A stretch of 64,000 bases of DNA from Profundicola chukchiensis (GTDB lineage Bacteria; Bacteroidota; Bacteroidia; Flavobacteriales; Weeksellaceae), in NCBI RefSeq assembly GCF_029664245.1, contig NZ_JANAIE010000006.1, forward strand, positions 62,001 through 126,000, given 5' to 3'. Shown one piece after another: positions 25,475 to 34,840 of this stretch. The position numbers and the translations under genes are program-made. Each line of letters starts with the position of its first letter. Positions within the stretch are counted from its first letter, which is position 1. The notes beneath the pieces are model-generated. The model worked only from the letters and a program-made list of their open reading frames with translations, was not told where the DNA came from and ran no database searches.

Positions 25475-28400
25475 TTAGTAATTTTTTAACGTTATATAAC
25501 CTGTTTTTTCTCTTCCATCTGGAATAATTAATTTAAACCAATAATTTGTACTTGGTAATACTCTACCACCATAATATCCACACCATTTTATAATAGAATT
25601 GCTCTTTTCAGAGAAGATAACTTTTCCATATCTATCATACATGATTAATGTTGTATTATCATTCCCAAAGACATGGAGGTTCTCAAACGTGATGCAATCA
25701 TTATAGCCATCTCCATTCGGAGTAATTACATTAAATATTTCAATTAATATAGTGCTTTTTGGATCACTTAAACACATTCTATTATTATAAATATACCTTA
25801 CCCAAACTGTGTATAGGCCAGGTTCCAAATTATGAAAAGTATTACTATTTTGAAAGTTAACTCCATCTAACGAGTATTCCAAAGGTAAATCACTAAATCC
25901 TGTTGCTATTACTGTTATGGATGATTCATTTTCAACTACTAAACTAAGAATTTGAGGAGGATCAATTTCTTGAACCGTAAAGCTCATGCTCGGCGAGGAG
26001 CAATTCGTTCTGTTATCAGTAATTCTTACTGAGTATACCCCAACTTGTGTTGCATTTAGTAATTCGTATTGATCTGTAACAACAGTTCCATCTGGAAGCG
26101 TCCATTCAAATGAATAATTAGCAACATCCTCACCTATTGGAATGTCAAGGCTTATATCTACTGTACTGTTCGGGCAAACATAATATACTTCGTCTGGAAA
26201 TAACTCGGGACCATTTAGAACTGTAATATTTAATATGACATAAATAGGGCAGAAATCATTGTTGTTGTATTCGATTTTTACATAAACTTGCTCAATAGGA
26301 AGGCCTTGACTGTTGATGTTTGTAAAGTTAGAAGGATCTTCTATCACATTATTTCCATAAGGATAAATGTCCGTCTCTAAATCATTTAAGTTTTCATAAT
26401 ACAGAAGTCTAATATCACCAACGTTGGCTCCGGTGGCTTGAATGATTTCAGCTTCATTTTGAGTTAAATCAATTCCATCAGCAATTCCATCATTATAACT
26501 AGGGTTATCAATTTCTCCTGTTTCATCGAAAGTATCACAAACTGGAGGTAAATCAAATTCTGTAATATTTATATTTAAATCTTCTCCAATATTTAAGATT
26601 ACTTCATTAATGCCACTACAAATGTTTCCACTTTGAAATGCGCTTTCTGGACATTCTCCATTATCAGAATCAACTCGAACAAATACTTTCTCAGGTAAAG
26701 TATTGAATTCATAGAAGAAATCAATTGGGGCTACCGCACCTTCAGTAGAAATAATTGGGTTCACTGCATTTTCAGCATCTTCATAAGTCCAATAATAACT
26801 AAAGAAATATCCTTCTGTATTATTAGGCATAACAATATTGTCTAAATCACTAAAAATAATATCGGGCTTGCCATTAATATTTGTATCACACACATCGAAA
26901 ACTCCTGGAATTGGAACAGGAAGAACTAGGTTTTTTAGTGTCAAAGTATCTACGGAGTAACAAGAACTCTCTGGAGAATAAAAACGAACAAAGATTTCTT
27001 CATTTCCACGAATAGAAGAGTAATTTTGAACATTTAAAATTTCATTTGTGCCTTCTAATGCATTATTATAGAAGTTATGATAAGTTATAACCATATTATC
27101 GAATTCATTTCCATTTTGCGCATTGGCAGTTGAAAACATGGATTCAACGGCTTGTGTTAAGTCATAAGTAGCATATTGTCCCGGGTTTGGTAAACAAGCA
27201 CATAGAAATGCATTCTCAGTTAAAATAGGAGGAATGAAATTCAGTGTAATGGTTAGTCTAACAATTTGATAACATGAACTATCATCAAAATTTAATTTAG
27301 CGTAAATAGTTTTGGTAGCACTCCCATCAGTTCCAGTAAATAGAACTTGTGTTGGATCATTAATAGGGCGAGATAAAACTAGTGTAGTTTCATTTAAATT
27401 ATTGAAATATTCAAAAGTTGCTTCACCTTCAAAAATATCCTCTTCAAAAATAGTAACATCAAATAATTCTTCTCCATCAGCATTATTATCACAAACCCCA
27501 TGAATTTGCTGCTCAGGAAAGTCGATAGCCTCTATTTGAGCACCAAATACAAATTGGATTCTATAAATTCCAACGCAAGGGTTTACGGGATTATCGAAAC
27601 AAGAAGTTCCATTAAAGTTTAAGTTAGATTTAATACGAACCCATAAAAAGTTATTGCCTGTAAATGTATATTCAGTTATCTGATTTGTTTGGTTATTGGC
27701 ATTATTTTGAGTTTCGTAATATTCAATGGTATAAGAATTTGGATTGTCAAATAGTTGAAGATTAAAGATGTTAAGATTAGGGACAAAAGTTGAATTTTCA
27801 TTCTCGTAACAAACATCAACTACTTGCGTATTTGGTTTAGTAGTAACAACTCGAAATCTTATTTTCTTGACAGTATAACAATCATCACCATCAGCAGTAC
27901 AAGATTCGCACAACGTAAATCTTACATAAAATGTTTTATTTCCAACATCCGTTGTAGTAATAGTTTGATTTTCACTAATTTCATTTATGCCGGCTTTCGC
28001 ATCAGCTTCGGTGTTATGATAGGAGATATTATATACATCGTTTATATCGTTAGAAGTAGTACCATCTTCAAAATAGATTTGATTAAACATTCCTTCACTG
28101 AAGTTCCCATCATTATTAAAGTCTGCATTTGCCAAAAAGCAACTTAAATCTACAGGAATACTCGTTCCTTCATTCACGCAAAAATTGAAAAGAGGTGTAT
28201 CGGTAGCTTTTACCCCATAAAATCTAATTCTAGCCGTAATTTCTTTAATAGAAAAACATCCATTTTCATCTTCAATTCTTATAAAAAGTTGCGCTTCGCG
28301 AGAATTATTTCTTGGGCTGTAAGTAACATCAGATTGATCCATAGTAACCTGTGTTAAAGCATTGGTGCCAGCTATGGCATCTTCTTCCGTTTCATATACC

Positions 28401-30136
28401 GTTATAGTATGATTAGGGTCGTTTGTAACCAAACCATTGTCAGCTAAGAAACTTTGCCAAGTTTGATTATCGTCAAATTCTTCTCTATAATTAAAGTCCT
28501 TATCACATAAAACAAGTTCCAAATTACTCGGAATACTTAAGAATTCAGGAACATCATAAAATCGAATCGTGATAGGCCCAATTCTTGGTGTCCTACAGCC
28601 GTTCGCTCCTTGAACTAAAACATCAACCCAAACTTGAGTTCCATCTGTAATATTTAACTGATTGATAGGGGTTGTAGAAGTAGATGAGCTATAATAGTTA
28701 ATATCACCATTGGGTATGTTTCCAAATAAGTATTCATCTAAATCAGTTACAGCATGATTGTTTTCAACGCCTTCTAAATTATTACTATCTACATTGTCAC
28801 ATATATATAGTTCCAAGTTATTCGGATCGATTTGCAAGAAACCTAGTACAGAGGAAATCTGTAAGCTAGAAACATCATAACATGTACCGTCGTACGCTAC
28901 TTGTGCATAAATTGTAATGGAATCTCCTGTGAAACTAAAGTTGGTTGGATTTGGAATCGGATTAGTTAAACCCTCATCATAATAGTAAGTTATTGTAAAG
29001 TTTCCTGCGGGATTTAATGAAACGTAATTATTATAATCATTTAAGTTTACCGTGTTACTACACATTATAACTTGATCGTCCAAAGCTATAGGATAGAATG
29101 GCGAAACCGGAATATCATCATGCAGAATTAAATCTACTATTTCTCCTTGTTGATTTCTGTAGTTGGGGTACCTTACTTCAACTGTATATTGCAAATTAGA
29201 TAAATCTGCATTTACTGTAATTTGCTCTCCTGTTCCAATAATATTATTTCCTGGATCATTTGGCGTATAATCACCTTCAATCCAAGCTATACTTGGAGTA
29301 CGTGCGCCGTTGGGTTTAAACTCATAGGCTTCGTTTTGTGCGGTCCAGTTTCCATCAGAATAATTTCTTCCCATAGGAGAATAACCTAGCGTACCGTACT
29401 TATCTTGAATCCCAACAACAGCATTTGTAATGGCTCCACAGGCAGAAACTTTATCTTTTATAAAAATTTGAATCTTATTGGTTAATTCTTCTAAAACAAC
29501 TTGAACTGAAGTAGTTCGGTTGTCTGTACAATAGAATACTTCAGCATCTACATAAGTAATAACCATTTTTCTTGCAGGGAAGGTCCCAATAATATTATAG
29601 TAAACTGAAGCTCCTGGTAGTTCATCAATTCGTAAATCATAATGAGATGCAAAGATTGAGTTTCTAGTTAAATTCGAGTTGGGAATATCGGCAGATGGAT
29701 ATCTTAAGTTAATATCGCCACCTTGAAGTGGGTCTAAAGAAATAACTCCATTTTCACCAATAGCTAACTCAGAGGTTGTTTCATCGAAAAAACTAAATGA
29801 AAAAAAGCTAATAGTTGGGGAGAATTTATCAATACCATTAAAGTTTATCTCAGTTCCTAGGTTGGCTACATCATTAAAATCAATTAATGGAGCATAAGGA
29901 ATTGCGTTCATTTCATAACTCTCAGTAGATCTTGTGTCGGTATAATCAACCTCAAAAGTAAATTGGTCATTCGGATTAGCTACCTCACAATTGATCTCAG
30001 TTTCAGTAGAGCCAGCAATTCTAATCTCAGGGTTCATAGCCTCTTCCATGGGGGCCATGGTCGTAAAGAAATCAACATTAAACCCTAGAATAATTAGGGA
30101 AATGAATAAGGCGAATAAACTGAGACTTTTACGCAT
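25475..30136 (-). CDS. Giant T9SS type B repeat protein (copy 1)
   Basis: A 1553-residue secreted protein, the largest gene in the window. Signal peptide about 1-22 (MRKSLSLFALFISLIILGFN). The N-terminal domain (about 45-290) aligns with that of the downstream copy (RSTESYEMNAIPYAP, GENGVISL, QVVLEELTN). About ten modules (about 355-1395) match the paralogue one to one: module 3 ends FYGVK here and FYGVD there, and module 8 opens VCDTNING here and VCDNNING there. The T9SS type B domain starts NVITPNGDGYNDCI and ends TGYITLKNY. It begins 2 nt after lnt stops, so translation is probably coupled to a lipoprotein-modification gene, an odd pairing. Many asparagines and acidic residues are typical of secreted flavobacterial adhesins. 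Function is unknown. Confidence 0.88.
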   Translation of the reverse strand: MRKSLSLFALFISLIILGFNVDFFTTMAPMEEAMNPEIRIAGSTETEINCEVANPNDQFTFEVDYTDTRSTESYEMNAIPYAPLIDFNDVANLGTEINFNGIDKFSPTISFFSFSFFDETTSELAIGENGVISLDPLQGGDINLRYPSADIPNSNLTRNSIFASHYDLRIDELPGASVYYNIIGTFPARKMVITYVDAEVFYCTDNRTTSVQVVLEELTNKIQIFIKDKVSACGAITNAVVGIQDKYGTLGYSPMGRNYSDGNWTAQNEAYEFKPNGARTPSIAWIEGDYTPNDPGNNIIGTGEQITVNADLSNLQYTVEVRYPNYRNQQGEIVDLILHDDIPVSPFYPIALDDQVIMCSNTVNLNDYNNYVSLNPAGNFTITYYYDEGLTNPIPNPTNFSFTGDSITIYAQVAYDGTCYDVSSLQISSVLGFLQIDPNNLELYICDNVDSNNLEGVENNHAVTDLDEYLFGNIPNGDINYYSSSTSTTPINQLNITDGTQVWVDVLVQGANGCRTPRIGPITIRFYDVPEFLSIPSNLELVLCDKDFNYREEFDDNQTWQSFLADNGLVTNDPNHTITVYETEEDAIAGTNALTQVTMDQSDVTYSPRNNSREAQLFIRIEDENGCFSIKEITARIRFYGVKATDTPLFNFCVNEGTSIPVDLSCFLANADFNNDGNFSEGMFNQIYFEDGTTSNDINDVYNISYHNTEADAKAGINEISENQTITTTDVGNKTFYVRFTLCESCTADGDDCYTVKKIRFRVVTTKPNTQVVDVCYENENSTFVPNLNIFNLQLFDNPNSYTIEYYETQNNANNQTNQITEYTFTGNNFLWVRIKSNLNFNGTSCFDNPVNPCVGIYRIQFVFGAQIEAIDFPEQQIHGVCDNNADGEELFDVTIFEEDIFEGEATFEYFNNLNETTLVLSRPINDPTQVLFTGTDGSATKTIYAKLNFDDSSCYQIVRLTITLNFIPPILTENAFLCACLPNPGQYATYDLTQAVESMFSTANAQNGNEFDNMVITYHNFYNNALEGTNEILNVQNYSSIRGNEEIFVRFYSPESSCYSVDTLTLKNLVLPVPIPGVFDVCDTNINGKPDIIFSDLDNIVMPNNTEGYFFSYYWTYEDAENAVNPIISTEGAVAPIDFFYEFNTLPEKVFVRVDSDNGECPESAFQSGNICSGINEVILNIGEDLNINITEFDLPPVCDTFDETGEIDNPSYNDGIADGIDLTQNEAEIIQATGANVGDIRLLYYENLNDLETDIYPYGNNVIEDPSNFTNINSQGLPIEQVYVKIEYNNNDFCPIYVILNITVLNGPELFPDEVYYVCPNSTVDISLDIPIGEDVANYSFEWTLPDGTVVTDQYELLNATQVGVYSVRITDNRTNCSSPSMSFTVQEIDPPQILSLVVENESSITVIATGFSDLPLEYSLDGVNFQNSNTFHNLEPGLYTVWVRYIYNNRMCLSDPKSTILIEIFNVITPNGDGYNDCITFENLHVFGNDNTTLIMYDRYGKVIFSEKSNSIIKWCGYYGGRVLPSTNYWFKLIIPDGREKTGYITLKNY
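25950..29075 (-). repeat. Tandem protein repeats in the 1553-residue T9SS protein
   Basis: About ten diverged 85-120-residue modules in translation, collinear with those of the neighbouring paralogue. Openings include YICDNVD, LCDKDFN, VCDNNADG, VCDTNING and VCDTFDE. Boundaries are approximate. Confidence 0.72.
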
Positions 30137-30138
30137 TT

Positions 30139-31791
30139 TTAAACCTTTTTGTCTTTATTAAGCAACTTAGCTGCGAAAGCATAAGCTAGAATAATACTTG
30201 ACACAATTAATGCCATTCTTGCTAGAAAATCACCTGTAGTACTGTAATTCGTAATTTCGGTGTTCATTTTTAGCGTTCCAGACAAAGCGCCTTGTTTTTC
30301 GTAAGCTAAGCTTTCTATAACATCTCCACGCTGATTAATAAATGCAGAAATACCACTGTTTGCAGAACGCGCAACGCTACGTCTGTTTTCGATCGCACGA
30401 AGTCTTGCATAATCCAAGAATTGACGATGGCCATCGGTATTTCCCCACCAAGAATCATTGGTTGAGATGCTAATTAAATTAGCCCCATTTTTAACAAATT
30501 CACTGGTGAATTCGCCATAAATGGATTCATAGCATATGGTTGGTGCAATCTCTGCTGAATTTTGTTGATTCACAAAATTGGTTTTGTTTTGTGACTTAGT
30601 GAGGGAGTAGGTGCTGCCTCCAAAATCAAGCATTAGACTGCCAAGTAAAGGTTTCAAAATTGAGGGATAAGGGAAATATTCCACTCCAACTACCAATTTA
30701 GATTTATGATAGAAGAGAATAGAATCGTTTTGGTTTTCTAATTGTACTGCAGAATTATATCGATTCACCCAAACATCATCTTTATAAGGTATAGACGTTA
30801 GATTAGGTGCTTGGGTTGCGTTGGTGAACTCCACCATGCTTGTACCTCCAATAAAAACTGCTTTTGGATATTTAGAAATCCATTGATTTAGTTTAATAAT
30901 ATTAGGATCCATTTGGAGATTGTTCATAACCACATCTTCTCTTCCTGGGAAAGATGTTTCGGGAGTAACAATCAAGTCAATATCTTGGCTCATTACTTTT
31001 TCTCCTTCTGTTATGATTTCTTGTAGAATCTGAGCACTAGATTTTTCGTATTTTTCTCTATAAGGATCTAGCTCAGGCTGAATAACTACTACATTTATTT
31101 CTTCTCCTTTTTCTTCGTAATTATAATAAGTTAAATAAGAAATTCCAATTGGAAGAAGTACGACAAGCATAAATGCAATGATTAGCTTCTTCATTAATTT
31201 CTTATTCCCATGCTCTAAGTAAAGCATGATAGCTTTAAACAAAATTAAATTAGCTACCCAAACCCAAAGTGTACCTCCAAATGTACCGGTTAAATCATAC
31301 CATTGAATCCATTTGTAATAGGAAGCAAATCCATTACCTAGGTTGAGCCATGGCCAAGAAAAATCCCAATTCAAGTGAAGCTTTTCAAAAGCCATCCAAA
31401 AGGCAGGTAAAAAAGCAAATCCATACCATTCACCGTGTTTCTTTCTTATAAAGTGATAAGCTATAAACACAATCGCCATGAAAAGTGAGTTTAAAATCAC
31501 TGGGAAAAAATAAGCTATCATAGCTTGTTGATTTTCCATAGCGGTTGCACCAATCTGTGGCTTTGCAAAGTATAACCATCTATATGCTAATGCATTCCAG
31601 ATTATAAATGACAACCAAGACAATAAGAATATCTTAAGGCTTTTTCTCTTGAAAGGAGCATCTGAAAACTGTTTTTCTATTATTAATAAAGGGATAAAAG
31701 CAACAAACAGTAATCCTGGAAAACCTAATGTTGGCCAAGATAATGCTAGTAATAAACCCGTGATTGTAGCTAATAGTACAGATTTCCACAT
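30139..31791 (-). CDS. lnt: Apolipoprotein N-acyltransferase
   Basis: Transfers the third acyl chain to the N-terminal cysteine of lipoproteins in the inner membrane. Six to eight membrane helices (about 1-215, plus one at the C-terminus near 525) flank a nitrilase-type periplasmic domain. The catalytic triad is visible: E278 in VTPETSFP, K363 in YHKSKLV and C420 in APTICYES. Length (550) is normal. The ATG lies only 5 nt downstream of a perfect -7 box, so the mRNA may be leaderless. The downstream gene begins 2 nt after its stop, making lnt the head of an operon with two T9SS proteins. Confidence 0.95.
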   Translation of the reverse strand: MWKSVLLATITGLLLALSWPTLGFPGLLFVAFIPLLIIEKQFSDAPFKRKSLKIFLLSWLSFIIWNALAYRWLYFAKPQIGATAMENQQAMIAYFFPVILNSLFMAIVFIAYHFIRKKHGEWYGFAFLPAFWMAFEKLHLNWDFSWPWLNLGNGFASYYKWIQWYDLTGTFGGTLWVWVANLILFKAIMLYLEHGNKKLMKKLIIAFMLVVLLPIGISYLTYYNYEEKGEEINVVVIQPELDPYREKYEKSSAQILQEIITEGEKVMSQDIDLIVTPETSFPGREDVVMNNLQMDPNIIKLNQWISKYPKAVFIGGTSMVEFTNATQAPNLTSIPYKDDVWVNRYNSAVQLENQNDSILFYHKSKLVVGVEYFPYPSILKPLLGSLMLDFGGSTYSLTKSQNKTNFVNQQNSAEIAPTICYESIYGEFTSEFVKNGANLISISTNDSWWGNTDGHRQFLDYARLRAIENRRSVARSANSGISAFINQRGDVIESLAYEKQGALSGTLKMNTEITNYSTTGDFLARMALIVSSIILAYAFAAKLLNKDKKV

Positions 31792-31796
31792 GTGAG

Positions 31797-31826
31797 CAAA
31801 GATATAAGAATTATGAAAAATTCAAA
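31797..31826 (-). promoter_or_regulatory. lnt operon promoter, near-leaderless
   Basis: On the minus strand TTTG (31823-31826) and TATCTTTG (31797-31804) are 18 nt apart. The ATG at 31791 follows the box by 5 nt, so the transcript should have almost no 5' leader. Confidence 0.75.
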
Positions 31827-31871
31827 GTTGAAAGTATGAAATTTAAACGTTAAAATTATTATTTCCTAAAT

Positions 31872-31911
31872 AAAAAACCATCATAAAGAATGATTTATTC
31901 AAAATGATGGT
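31872..31911 (-). terminator. Terminator of the amylase gene
   Basis: ACCATCAT (31877-31884) pairs with ATGATGGT (31904-31911), with a further short inner stem. The flanking A tract supplies T's on the minus strand. Confidence 0.7.
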
Positions 31912-31932
31912 CTTATAGGTATTAATAATTAA

Positions 31933-34770
31933 TTATTTGATTAAAATCTTTTCAGATTTGCGATTTATTTGATCATCAAATAACAATATATAAACATTCT
32001 CTTTCGAGCTACTCGAAATATCTAATTGACCGTTTCCAGCATCTACTTTCTTAGTCTTAAGAAGCTTTCCTTGTAAATCATATAGACTAAACGTTGCCTT
32101 TTGGCTTGTATTGTATTTAACTTTTATTACACCGTTATCTGCTGGATTATTTAAAACTTGAAAATCAAAATCTGAATCAAGTTCAACTTCTTCTACACCT
32201 AATGTGTTAGCAGGTTGATTCCCTAGAATTAAAAACTCGCCTGGTAATAAGGTTACTGTTTGGTTAGTGCTTGTTACACTAAAGCCTGTATTGTCTAATA
32301 AATTATACCACATTCCTGTATTCTCAAAATTTGGTGTCACCACAGAGGTTGTAGTTTTAAAATTAGCTAAAACAATAACTTTGTTTAAGCGAGAGTTCGG
32401 AATTGAGTTATTCCAAATATGAATCTTTGGTAATAAATTTCCTGATTCAACTGTATAGGTATTGGTTTTAAAGACTTCATTGTTGTTTCTCAATGCAATA
32501 ATTTGTGCCCAAGTATCATAAACAGCCGTACGATTAGCATCTGTATCATAATTCAATGAAAATGCCACTGGTTTTGGTGCTAAACGACAATCATTGCTAT
32601 AGGTTCCGTCCTCACATCTATTGATTCCAAAATCATAGCCTAACTCACCAAATTGCCAAATCATTTTAGGTCCTGGAACTGTGAAAAACACAGCGCCAAA
32701 TGCTTTCTGTCTTTCTAATGCGGTAGCTAAATTTTGCACATTATAGCTTCCACTAGAAGCTCCGTATTCCAGGTTTTTGAACATTAATCTTTCTTCGTCA
32801 TGGCTTTCTCCATAGCTAAGAGATCTCTTTTCCGTAAAACCTTGATTTGCATGGTTAATTCGATTAAAATTACTGTTACTCGAATACCCCATAGTGTTTT
32901 GGTTAAAGGCATTATTCAAGTTATTCCAAGTCATAATCCCTTTTCCTTCGTCCACTCGGTAATTCGCCCATTCTGCTTCTTCAGCTGAAGTTCCTAAATG
33001 TTCGAAAATCACATAAGAGGTTTCGTCAACATCCCATTGATAGTCCGCGTACATTTTTAAAACATCAACACGATCTTGTTGATATGCATTCGTACAAGCC
33101 TCATCGTTTGTAGTACAATTTTGAGTGAATCCCTTAGTAAGATCCCATCTAAATCCATCAATTTTATATTCATTAATCCAATGCTGAACCACTCGTTGAA
33201 CATAATATCTAGTATACTCCGATTGATGATTGAAGTCCTCAAAAACATTATATGAGTGTCTTGGGCTGGTATTGAAATATGGATTATCCTCTCTTACTGG
33301 ACCATAGCCATCTCCGTTATCATCTACATTCCAAAGTCTAACCAAAGGGCTTCTTCCAGTAGCATGATTTAAAGCAATATCCAAAATAACAGCTATGCCA
33401 TTTTGATGGGCAACATCCACAAATTCTTTAAATTTATCTTGAGTTCCGTAAGCTTTGTCCAACGCATAATGGAAGGAAGGATTATATCCCCAAGATTGGT
33501 TTCCATCAAATTCCATAATCGGCATTAACTCAATGGCGTTAACATTTAAATCTTTTATGTAATCTATTTTATCAATTAAGGATTGAAAGTTTTTTTCTTC
33601 TGTAAAGTCTCTAATTAATACTTCATATACAATTAAATCCTCCATGGCTGGTTTCTCGAAATTCTCAACTTGCCATGAATATGAGGTTTGATTGGTCTGA
33701 AAAACAGAAACTTCAAAGTCTTGTCCGCTTGGGTAGGTCGGCATGTTTGGATAAGTAGAACTTTCTATCCATTGATCATCATAAGGTGATAAAACAATTG
33801 GCGAATATGGATCGGCTACTTTAATATTATCATTTGTTCTATATTGAAAAGTATATAACTCTCCAGGATTTAAATCCGTTAATTCAATCCAAAATAATTC
33901 CTCATTTTCTGAATCTTTATTCATTACATAATCATCATTAATTTGATAATTATTAAAACTTCCAATAACATGAACATAGTTTTTTCCTGGGGCAATAAGT
34001 GCTAGACCAACTTTTGAAGGGTCGCTAGGATGATAATTAATTCCTGGCACTATCCAAGCTGGAATAGGAGCAACTTGGTCAGCTGGAATAATGCTTACAT
34101 TAAAGTTGTCTTCTAATGTATACCCTGAATTATCTGTTGCTTTTAGTTTTACGTTTCCGCTTTCAGACGGAGAAAATGAGTAATTAAAAGTAGTAGAAGC
34201 AGATGAGGTTTCGTAAACTAAGTTGTTGTTTAATGATAATTCAAAAGTAGCATCTACCGTTGTGCTCGCTTGAACATTAATAGATTCTCCTGTATTAATT
34301 TCAACATTTTCATTGGACTGTGGCTGAATTAAGTTTAATTGAAATAAACCTACTTCAGCTTCCATATCTTGAGACTTTTTGTCTCCATTTCCATTTTTAG
34401 CCTTTACTAGAAAACCGATTTTTCCAATCCCCGTTCTGTTGTAAAATTCTGTTGGAACGAATGAAATGCTATAGGTATCGTTACTTGAATTATAAGTTAA
34501 GCGATTTGCCTCATTAGAATTTGTCCAACTACCATTGGTAGGGCAATCCATCGAGTTGCTGTCATTTAAATCAAATGACCACGACCATAAATAGAGTGCA
34601 TTGTTTGTAACTTCCCAGGCTGATTCATCAATACTCGAACCATCGAAGCTAAGTGTGATAGATTGAGTTTCTGCAAAATTAGTTGGAGTGACAGTAAATG
34701 AAACTTCCTGTTGCTGAGCTTGTAGGCCTACAAATAGCAGGAATACAAAAAATGTATAAATATTTTTCAT
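31933..34770 (-). CDS. Secreted GH13 alpha-amylase family protein with T9SS type A sorting domain
   Basis: A 945-residue secreted glycoside hydrolase. A signal peptide (1-18) is followed by N-terminal beta-sandwich regions (about 22-230, DUF4961-like) and a CBM48/E-set-like segment (about 245-330, GSFNNYQINDDYVM). The GH13 barrel covers about 360-770. Catalytic residues sit in DGFRWDLTKG (nucleophile Asp), VIFEHLGTS (acid/base Glu) and SYGESHDEERL (Asp). The tail (about 865-945) is a T9SS type A sorting domain ending KSEKILIK. It should act on alpha-glucans outside the cell or on its surface. Glycolytic genes and a Nudix regulator lie next door. Its promoter contains a palindrome that could be a sugar-responsive operator. 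Confidence 0.9.
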   Translation of the reverse strand: MKNIYTFFVFLLFVGLQAQQQEVSFTVTPTNFAETQSITLSFDGSSIDESAWEVTNNALYLWSWSFDLNDSNSMDCPTNGSWTNSNEANRLTYNSSNDTYSISFVPTEFYNRTGIGKIGFLVKAKNGNGDKKSQDMEAEVGLFQLNLIQPQSNENVEINTGESINVQASTTVDATFELSLNNNLVYETSSASTTFNYSFSPSESGNVKLKATDNSGYTLEDNFNVSIIPADQVAPIPAWIVPGINYHPSDPSKVGLALIAPGKNYVHVIGSFNNYQINDDYVMNKDSENEELFWIELTDLNPGELYTFQYRTNDNIKVADPYSPIVLSPYDDQWIESSTYPNMPTYPSGQDFEVSVFQTNQTSYSWQVENFEKPAMEDLIVYEVLIRDFTEEKNFQSLIDKIDYIKDLNVNAIELMPIMEFDGNQSWGYNPSFHYALDKAYGTQDKFKEFVDVAHQNGIAVILDIALNHATGRSPLVRLWNVDDNGDGYGPVREDNPYFNTSPRHSYNVFEDFNHQSEYTRYYVQRVVQHWINEYKIDGFRWDLTKGFTQNCTTNDEACTNAYQQDRVDVLKMYADYQWDVDETSYVIFEHLGTSAEEAEWANYRVDEGKGIMTWNNLNNAFNQNTMGYSSNSNFNRINHANQGFTEKRSLSYGESHDEERLMFKNLEYGASSGSYNVQNLATALERQKAFGAVFFTVPGPKMIWQFGELGYDFGINRCEDGTYSNDCRLAPKPVAFSLNYDTDANRTAVYDTWAQIIALRNNNEVFKTNTYTVESGNLLPKIHIWNNSIPNSRLNKVIVLANFKTTTSVVTPNFENTGMWYNLLDNTGFSVTSTNQTVTLLPGEFLILGNQPANTLGVEEVELDSDFDFQVLNNPADNGVIKVKYNTSQKATFSLYDLQGKLLKTKKVDAGNGQLDISSSSKENVYILLFDDQINRKSEKILIK

Positions 34771-34793
34771 CTATTAAATTATTGGATGTCAAA

Positions 34794-34801
34794 CAAATAT
34801 A
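34794..34801 (-). promoter_or_regulatory. -7 promoter box of the amylase gene
   Basis: The minus strand reads TATATTTG, an exact consensus, with a leader of about 20 nt to the ATG at 34770. A possible TTG lies at 34826-34828, at a slightly long spacing of 24 nt. Confidence 0.7.
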
Positions 34802-34810
34802 CAAAAATAT

Positions 34811-34825
34811 GTGTACCATGTACAC
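34811..34825. promoter_or_regulatory. Perfect palindrome in the amylase promoter, candidate operator
   Basis: GTGTAC and GTACAC flank a 3-nt centre (CAT). The site lies between the -33 and -7 positions of the amylase promoter, where a bound repressor would block RNA polymerase. It also lies immediately downstream of the Nudix regulator gene. Which protein binds is unknown. Confidence 0.5.
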
Positions 34826-34840
34826 CAAGTCGAGAAAATA

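Noticed and set aside
21667-29075. The repeated stretch as a CRISPR array or DNA repeat array
   Set aside because: The repetition is visible only in protein translation, at long irregular spacing and low DNA identity.
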